Part shown: positions 57,975 through 64,000 of the stretch, piece after piece
Position numbering within the stretch: position 1 is the stretch's first letter
Layout of the letters: every line of letters begins with the position of its first letter
Source of the DNA: Rhinopithecus roxellana
Lineage: Eukaryota > Chordata > Mammalia > Primates > Cercopithecidae
Direction of reading: 5' to 3'
Assembly: GCF_007565055.1 (NCBI RefSeq)
Contig: NC_044553.1
Span: 98,989,858 to 99,053,857, forward strand
Length of the DNA: 64,000 nucleotides
Made by a program: the position numbers and the translations under genes
Notes under the pieces: generated by a model
Told to the model about the DNA's origin: nothing
Seen by the model: only the letters and a program-made list of their open reading frames with translations
Databases searched by the model: none

Positions 57975-58351
57975 TGACATGATTTGGCTGTGTTCCCACC
58001 AAAATCTCGTCTTCAGCTATAGCTTCCATAATTTCCATGTATTGTGGGAGGAACCCAGTGGTAGGTAATGGAAATATGAGGGCGATTCCCCCAATGCTGC
58101 TGTTCTCATGATAGTGAGTGAGTTTTCATGAGATCTGATGCTATTACAGGAGGCTTTTCCCCCTTTTGCTCAGCACCTCTCCTTCCTGCCATAATGTGAA
58201 GGAGGAAATGTTTGCTTCCCCTTCCACCATGACTGTAAGTTTCCTGACACCTTCCCAGCCATACAGACTGTGAGTCAATTAAACCTCTTTCCTTTATAAA
58301 TTACCCAGTCTCAGGCAGTCCTTTATAGCAGCATAAGAATGGACTAATACA
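57975..58351 (+). promoter_or_regulatory. 5' LTR of the MST element
   Basis: Begins TGACATGATTTGGCTGTGTT and ends GAATGGACTAATACA. Contains an ATTAAA polyadenylation-like hexamer at 58278-58283. MaLR LTRs can serve as alternative promoters in some tissues; nothing here shows activity. Confidence 0.92.
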
Positions 58352-58357
58352 GTAAAT

Positions 58358-58376
58358 TGGTACCAATGGAATGAGG
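58358..58376 (+). promoter_or_regulatory. Primer binding site (tRNA-Leu type) of the MST element
   Basis: TGGTACCAATGGAATGAGG, 6 bases after the LTR; TGGTACCA is the CCA-end complement expected for a leucine tRNA primer used by ERVL/MaLR. The 3' half is diverged. Confidence 0.65.
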
Positions 58377-58449
58377 CACTGCTGTAAGAATACCAAAAAA
58401 TGTGGAAGCAACTTTAGAAATGGGTGACAGGCAGAGGTTGGAACAGTTA

Positions 58450-58560
58450 GGAGAGCTTGATAGAAGACAGGAAAATGTGGGAAAGTTTGGAACCTCCTAG
58501 AGACTTGGAGGGCTCAGAAGACAGCAAAGTGTGGGAAAATTTGGAACTTCCTAGAGACTT
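58450..58560 (+). repeat. Tandem duplication in the MST internal region
   Basis: Two diverged copies, 58450-58506 and 58507-58560. Each carries a GGAG-GCT block, GAAGACAG, a TGTGGGAAA-TTTGGAAC stretch and CCTAGAGACTT. As I recall the MST internal consensus, it has a single unit. Confidence 0.85.
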
Positions 58561-59920
58561 GCTGAATGGCTTTGACCAAAATCCTGATAGTGATATTGAC
58601 AATGAAGTCCAGGTGGAGATGGTCTCAGATGGAGATGGAGAACTTGGGGAAACTGGAGCATAGGTGACTCTTGTTATGCTTTAGCAAAGAGACTGGTGGC
58701 ACTGTGGCCCTGCCCTGGAGATCTGTGGATCTCTGAACTTGAGAGAGATGATTTAGGGTATCTGGAGGAAGAAATTTATAAGTGGTAAAGCATTCAAAAG
58801 GAAGCAGAGCATAAAAGGTTTGAAAATTTTCAGTCTTGATGATGCAAAAGAAAAACTCATTTTCCAGAAAGAAATTCAAGCTTGCTGCAGAAATTTGCAT
58901 AAGAAATGAGGAGCTGAATGTTAATAACCAAGACAATGGGGAAAATGTTGCTAGGGCATGTCAGAGATCTTCATGCAGCCCCTCCTATCACAGGCCCAGA
59001 GGCCTAGGAGGGAAAAATGGCTTCCTGGGCTGAGTCCATGGCATCCCTACTGTGTGCAACCTTGGGACTTGGTGCCTTGCAACCAAGCCGCTCCAGCCAT
59101 GACTAAAAGGGGCCAAGGTACAGCTTAGGCTATTACTTGAGAGGGTGCAAGCCCCAAGCCTTGGCAGCTTACATGTAGCATTGAGTCTGTGGGTGCATAG
59201 AAGTCAAGAATTGAGATTTGGGAACCTCCCCCTAGATTTCAGAGGATGTGTGGAAACACATGAATGTTCAAGCAGAAATTTGCTGCAAGGGCATAGCCCT
59301 CATGGAGAACCTCTGCTAGGGCAGTGCAGAAGGAAACTGTGGGATCAGAGTCCTCCACACAAAGTCCCCTCTGGGGCATTGCCTAGTAAAACTGTGAGAA
59401 GAGGGCCACCATCCTCCAGACCCAAGAATGGTAGATAAACCAACAGCTTACACCGTGAACATGGAAAAGCTGCAGACAGTCAATGTCAGCCTGTGAAAGC
59501 AGCCAGAAGAGTGGTCGTACCCTGCAAAGAAACAGGGGCAGAGCTGCCCAAGGCCTTGGGAGCCCACCTCTTGCATCACCATGACCTGGATGTGAGAGAT
59601 GAAATCAAAGGACATTATTTTAAAACTTTAAGATTTGACTGCCTTGTTGGATTTTGGACTTGCAAGGAGCCTGTAGCCCCTTTGTTTTGTCCAATTTCTC
59701 CCATTTGGAACAGGTGTATTGACCCAATGCCTGTACCCCCATTGTATCTAAGAAGTAACTAAATTGCTTTTTATTTTACAGTCTTGTAGGTAGTATGGAC
59801 TTGTCTCAGATGAGACTTTGGACTTGGACATTTTGGTTAATGCTGGAATGAGTTAAGACTTCAGGGGACTGTGGGAAAGGCATGATTGTGTTTTGAAATG
59901 TGAGGACATGAGATTTAGTT

Positions 59921-59936
59921 GGGGCTATGGGTGGAA
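59921..59936 (+). promoter_or_regulatory. Polypurine tract ahead of the MST 3' LTR
   Basis: GGGGCTATGGGTGGAA directly precedes the LTR; purine-rich with three pyrimidine changes. Confidence 0.5.
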
Positions 59937-60305
59937 TAATACAGTTTAGCTGTGTCCAACCCAAATCTCATCTTGATTTGTAGTTCCCATAATCCCCACG
60001 TGTTGTGGGAGGGACCTGGTGGGAGGTAATTGAATCATGGGGTTGGTCACCCCCATGCTTCTCATGATATTGATGAGTTCTCACCAGAGCTGATGGTTTT
60101 ATGAGGAATTTCTTCCTTTTGCTCAGCACTTCTCCTTCCTGCCATCATGTGAAAAACGACATGTTATGCTTCCCCTTCCACCATGATTGTAAGTTTCCTA
60201 AGGCTTCCCCATCGATGCAGAACTGTGAGTCAATTGAACCTCTTTTCTTTATAAATTTCCAGTGTCAGGCAGTGCTTTATAGCATCATGAGAATGGACTA
60301 AAACA
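59937..60305 (+). promoter_or_regulatory. 3' LTR of the MST element
   Basis: Begins TAATACAGTTTAGCTGTGTC (the canonical TG is mutated to TA) and ends GAATGGACTAAAACA. The polyadenylation-like hexamer of the 5' LTR reads ATTGAA here. Confidence 0.92.
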
Positions 60306-60459
60306 ATTATGATCACAACAATCATTTTGTGACAATCATAAAAAATATAATTTATCAGAATTTTTATATCTGTAGAAGTACTACAAAGAAGTATGTCTAT
60401 GTGTGAGGTCACACATTTGTATGCATTCCAGATCATATCTTAGAATATCTGCTGCTTCT

Positions 60460-61099
60460 TCTAATGAGTTAAGACTTTAGGGGACATTGAGATGGGTTGT
60501 AGTAAGTCTTTTGGAGTCAGAGGATGTTATATCATCTTCTCCACAAGATGTTCATGCCCTAAAGCCTGGAGCTTATAAATATGTTGCCTTTTATTGAAAA
60601 AGAGACTTTTGTTGACATGATTAAAAATATATATCTTGAAATAATGTGATTATTATGGAATATATGTATAATCACATGAGTCCTTAAAAGGAGGGAATCT
60701 TTACTGGCTGAGGTCAAAGAGAGATATGACGATGAAGGAAGAATCAGAAAGATAATACATGACAAGGACTTGGTCTGCCATTTCCTGCTTTGAAGTTAGA
60801 GAAAGGAAATCATGATCAAAGGAATTCTGTGGCCTGGAGAAGCAGGAAATGGCCCTTAGCTTAAACCCAGCAAGTAGACAGCCTCAAGTCCTACAACTAC
60901 AAGAGACAGAATTCTTCTAGCAACTTAAACAAAGAAGGATATAGATTCTCCTTCAGAATCTACAGAAAGGAGAACAAGCCTACTGATATTTCATCTTAGC
61001 CCAGTGATACCTGAGTCAGACTTCTAACCTACATAACTGTAATATAACAAACTTGTGTTAAGTAAGCCACTAAATTTGTGGTAATTTGTTAAGGCAGTG
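60460..61099 (+). mobile_element. MLT1-type internal end and LTR, sense
   Basis: GAGTTAAGACTTTAGGGGAC is a MaLR internal 3' end. The LTR follows from about 60487 (ATGGGTTG..) through AAGATGTTCATGCCCTAAAG, ATCACATGAGTCCTTAAAAG, TTAGCCCAGTGATACCTGAG and AAGCCACTAAATTTGTGGTA. The terminal bases seem to resume at 61373-61390 (ATTATTGAAAACTAACAT) beyond an inserted LTR. Confidence 0.7.
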
Positions 61100-61372
61100 T
61101 GTTATTTCATTTTTGCATTGCTCTCAAGGAATCCCTGTGATTGGGTAACTTATAAAGAAAAGAGGTTTAATTGGCTCACAGTTCTGTGAACTGTAAGGAA
61201 CACGGCACCAGCATCTGCTTTTGCTGAGGGTCTCAGGGAACTTACAATCATGGTGGAAGGCAAAGGGGCAGCAGGTGATCACATGGCAAAAGAAGGAGCA
61301 AGAAGTGGCAGGGAGGGGCTATGCTCTTTTAAACAAAAAGATCTCAAGTAAACTCAGAGTAAGAACTCATTC
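61100..61372 (-). mobile_element. MaLR LTR (MSTD/MLT1A-like), antisense, nested in the MLT1 end
   Basis: TGTTATTTCATTTTTGCATT, then TGGGTAACTTATAAAGAAAA, GGAACTTACAATCATGGTGG and GATCTCAAGTAAACTCAGAG form the reverse complement of a MaLR LTR lacking its 5' part. The MLT1 end flanks it on both sides, so it was the later insertion. TSD not found. Confidence 0.8.
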
Positions 61373-61967
61373 ATTATTGAAAACTAACATAGATATTATT
61401 GTAAACTGTGAGCTTACTATTTGTATTACAGTAAGAAATTAAATGTGGCTGTTGGATAGAGTATTTAAGCAAGAATGGCAGGCAAAGTGATGAAGATGCC
61501 AAGAAGGATAGGACCAGAGTATGAGAAGCTTTTCATCCAATGGGATTCTTACTTCTATTCAATAGAAAGCAACTGTGGTTACATAAAGTAAAAAGAGATA
61601 TTTTGAAAAATTGACAGAAACTAAGGCAGTTCTAGAAGGCCGAAAGCAATAATTACTTATCTAGAAGAATGCTTCCACCATCACTGCTGCTGAGTCCACA
61701 GATTTTGACCATCACTTTGATTTTTCATCAGTTGCTGAAAATTCAGTCGCAGAGAGAAATGTCCTGAAAATCAAGGCCATATCAAGTGTATACTAACTTT
61801 ATAAAAGTTTATAGAGAAAGGATCAACCCATTTGATTTATAAAATAAAAAAGAAGGAACTCCAAATGGCCAACATAACACTTAAAGGAGAATTTTCTCAA
61901 AATAGGAAAGGGAAATTGTCATCAAAAATGACAAATGTACATATCAAGTTTTATATATGCAACATGA
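61373..61967. other. No gene seen
   Basis: After the possible MLT1 tail, single-copy-like sequence. Confidence 0.45.
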
Positions 61968-62364
61968 TTACATGGTTGGAGTCTGTGTCTCTTGGAGTCT
62001 GTGTCTCTGCCCAAATCTCATGTCAAATTGTAACACCCAATGTTGGAGGGGGGTCTGGTGAGAGGTGATTGGATCACAGGGGTACATTTCCCCTTTGATG
62101 TTGTTCCTATGATAGTAAGTGAGTTATCACAAGATTTGTTTAAAAGTGTGTAGCACCTCTCCACCTCTTTCTTCCTCCTGCTTCAGCCATGTAAGACATG
62201 CCTGCTTCCCCTTCACCTTCCACTGTGATTGTAAGCTGACTGAGGCTTCCCCAGCCGTGCTTCCTGTACAGCCTGCAGAACCATGAGCCAATTAAACTTG
62301 TTTTCTTTATAAATCATCCAGTCTCAGGCATTTCCTTATAGTAATGCAAGAATGGACCTATACA
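61968..62364 (+). mobile_element. Solo MaLR LTR (MST-like), sense, with TSD
   Basis: Passes through CCCAAATCTCATGTCAAATT, GATTGGATCACAGGGGTACA, GATTGTAAGCTGACTGAGGC and CTTTATAAATCATCCAGTCT, ending GAATGGACCTATACA. Perfect 5-bp TSD CATGA at 61963-61967 and 62365-62369. Near its 5' end a 16-bp unit TTGGAGTCTGTGTCTC is present twice in tandem (61976-62007). Confidence 0.92.
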
Positions 62365-62369
62365 CATGA

Positions 62370-62839
62370 TTATCAGACATAAGAATAAAAGAGAAAAGGA
62401 AAATCTACCTGACATATAAAGTAACTTAGGAATGTATAATAGCAATGGATCATATACAACTGCCAATATGTTCTGATGAATTAAAGAAACCATAAAGAAA
62501 AGAGAAGCATATAAAGAAAAAAAAGCCAATCCTGAACAAAAGTTAAATTAGATTCTGCCTGATGAAACCTTTAAATTCTCAGAACTATGTAATCTACAAG
62601 CCTTCAGAGTAAATGAGGCAGGTAAACATCTAGCTGACCATGGCCAGTGACTAAGCAAAAGAATTCATGATATGAGAAACTGACTACTTATACCTCTCAA
62701 TGGATACTAAACTATGCATCGGCAACTGGGCTCAGTATTCTGGAAATCCAGACACAAAGACCTTTCTGTACCATCCTTTTTGTGATATGGCGGAGTTTCC
62801 TTAGCTAGTAACATCTAAAAGCTGTTATTTACAGGTACA
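62370..62839. other. No gene seen
   Basis: A-rich single-copy-like DNA. Confidence 0.45.
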
Positions 62840-63010
62840 TCCTGCTAATTGCTTGACATAATATTCTTACAAGCACCCTATGAAGTATTATAGTGCCCCT
62901 TCTACAAACTGATTGTGAAGTTCAGAAAGATTTGAGAATTTTCTGAAATCATGAAGATAGTAAGGAACACAATAAGACTTGAACTTAGTCTAATTTGAGT
63001 CAAATTCTGT
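62840..63010 (+). mobile_element. MIR SINE, sense
   Basis: AAGCACCCTATGAAGTATTA, then AAACTGATTGTGAAGTTCAG and AATAAGACTTGAACTTAGTC fit the MIR order ('acaaccctatgaggtaggta .. gaggaaactgaggctcagag .. gggattcgaacccaggtctg'). Confidence 0.75.
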
Positions 63011-63291
63011 ATTTTTCATTGCATTTCTATACCAAAAATTAATTGTATTTTTATCAGTGAAATCATGTGACAAGATATATGCCTATCTTCATTTTATTTC
63101 AAATATTACTTACAGTGTTGCCTGTAAAACGGGTATACGTAAATAACTGGCATATAACCAGAAGAAATTGTGTTAGAATTGATATCCAGTATAACTTGAT
63201 ATTTAGACACAGGTGTCATATGTACTATTTTAAACAGGTTCTTCATAGAAAAAATATACAAAATATACATACCAATCCTCCTGGAAAGATT

Positions 63292-63440
63292 AAAGCAGTG
63301 GTTCACAAACTAGTAATACATGGGTCACCAGATATCCTTAGAAAATTATAAATATCTGTGCTTGCACCCCAATAAATTTTTTCTCAGGAAAAATAATTTT
63401 AACAAGTAGTCTTAGATAATTCTGACACACAACAACTATA
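63292..63440 (+). mobile_element. MER5-like (hAT-Charlie) fragment
   Basis: AGCAGTGGTTCACAAACTAG start, then TCTGTGCTTGCACCCCAATA and ATAATTTTAACAAGTAGTCT recall MER5A/B ('cagtggttctcaaactt .. gggccccaccccc .. tctaacaagttccc'). Diverged; far terminus not clear. Confidence 0.5.
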
Positions 63441-63818
63441 AAAACTTGGAAAGAATGGAAAGAGTACATGAAAAGTAGAATACGTTACCTGATTGCATAA
63501 TTAATATTAGTTGGAAATAAAAGAATTTTACTTCAAATTATATGTTGTGGAATAAAGAAATAAGAATTTTCTAGCTAATTTCAGCATTGGTTATATTAGG
63601 AAGTAGATAGGTAGTATTCTAGAAACATTCATACAATAGCAAAAAGGACCTCCAAAAATACACCATTAGGACACTTGAAAAATTAGGAAGAGCAACACTT
63701 TCAGAACTCCAGATACTAAACAAAGGACTGTAAAAATTCAAGAACTACTTATTCCAAAAAAAAGAAAAAAGGCTCCATTTCAGCAAGAACAGTGACCATA
63801 AGCTTTGTGGCATTTTCC

Positions 63819-64000
63819 TTTTTTTTTTTTTTTTTTTTGTTCCTTAACTTTTATTTTAGAATCAGGGTACCTATGCAGATTTGTTACAAAGGAAGATTTC
63901 ATGATGTTGAGGTTTGGTTGCATGAATGAATTCATCACAGGAATGAACATTATAGGCAATAGGTAGCTGTTTCCAAACTTTTTCCCCTACTTCTCTCTTC
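63819..64000 (-). mobile_element. L1MA/L1PB 3' end, antisense, runs off the window
   Basis: T-run of about 20 (the A tail), then CTTAACTTTTATTTTAGAAT, GCAGATTTGTTACAAAGGAA and ATGAATTCATCACAGGAATG, the antisense L1 3'UTR. Continues past position 64000. Confidence 0.85.

Larger units (their letters stand above)
57975..60305 (+). mobile_element. Complete two-LTR MST element (ERVL-MaLR), with TSD
   Basis: A whole non-autonomous retroelement: 5' LTR 57975-58351, internal 58352-59936, 3' LTR 59937-60305. A near-TSD ATTAG (57970-57974) and ATTAT (60306-60310) brackets it. The internal region has a leucine-tRNA-type primer site and a purine tract but no protein-coding frame, as is normal for MST. 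Frames at 58457-58663, 59145-59438 and 59493-59762 are incidental. Old: the two LTRs differ at many positions. MaLR elements depended on ERVL for replication; this copy can do nothing itself. Confidence 0.95.

Noticed and set aside
59493..59762. Frames inside the MST internal region as retroviral gag/pol remnants
   Set aside because: MST internal sequence is non-coding, and no retroviral motif is visible in these frames.

Overview
This is a gene-free, repeat-dense stretch of primate nuclear DNA. No protein-coding exon, tRNA, rRNA or other host gene could be supported on either strand. The longest open frames all lie inside decayed or rearranged LINE-1 sequence. Two observations point to an Old World monkey (Cercopithecidae). 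First, two young Alus (43862-44152 and 54543-54842) carry the 'GGCTCAAGCCTG' and 'GAGATCCGGCCAC' variants that I associate with macaque/baboon AluYRa-type elements. Second, two young L1 3' ends (10985-11780 and 45771-46343) share a duplicated 3'UTR motif that I associate with cercopithecid L1s. The lineage call rests on recalled consensus sequences, not on a search.

Layout. 1-2.3 kb: L1 ORF2 fragment with a MADE1 inside it. 2.3-10.3 kb: mostly single-copy DNA with MIRs, short antisense L1 tails, a perfect 52-bp tandem duplication and a 230-bp inverted repeat. 10.26-10.64 kb: solo MaLR LTR with a perfect 5-bp target-site duplication (TSD). 10.9-15.4 kb: a young 5'-inverted L1 nested at the edge of an older L1. 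15.7-19.1 kb: L2, MLT1, AluS, a three-monomer AluJ and an MLT1 internal region plus LTR. 20.7-22.5 kb: L1M and L1PA 3' ends. 25.0-26.7 kb: a HAL1/L1ME-like copy with a nested Alu monomer. 27.0-32.1 kb: a nearly full-length L1 with its 5' quarter inverted. 32.2-33.1 kb: L1M endonuclease region with an AluS. 33.3-37.1 kb: a third inverted L1, followed by a Tigger terminus. 37.2-43.5 kb: AT-rich DNA almost free of recognisable repeats. 43.5-51.7 kb: two antisense L1M copies head to tail, carrying a young Alu, a young L1 and a small TSD-flanked insertion. 53.5-57.3 kb: L2 pieces, an AluYRa and an 83-bp inverted repeat. 58.0-60.3 kb: a complete two-LTR MST (MaLR) element. 60.5-62.4 kb: three more MaLR LTRs. 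62.8-64 kb: MIR, MER5-like sequence and an L1 3' end that runs off the window.

No genes work together here; the content is a record of retrotransposition. The best signals are three separate L1s with twin-priming-type 5' inversions whose breakpoints can be read to within a few bases, a nested insertion with three copies of one 9-bp target motif, two antisense L1M copies that both lose ORF2 at the end of the endonuclease domain, and two unexplained inverted repeats. I found no sign of a new functional system.
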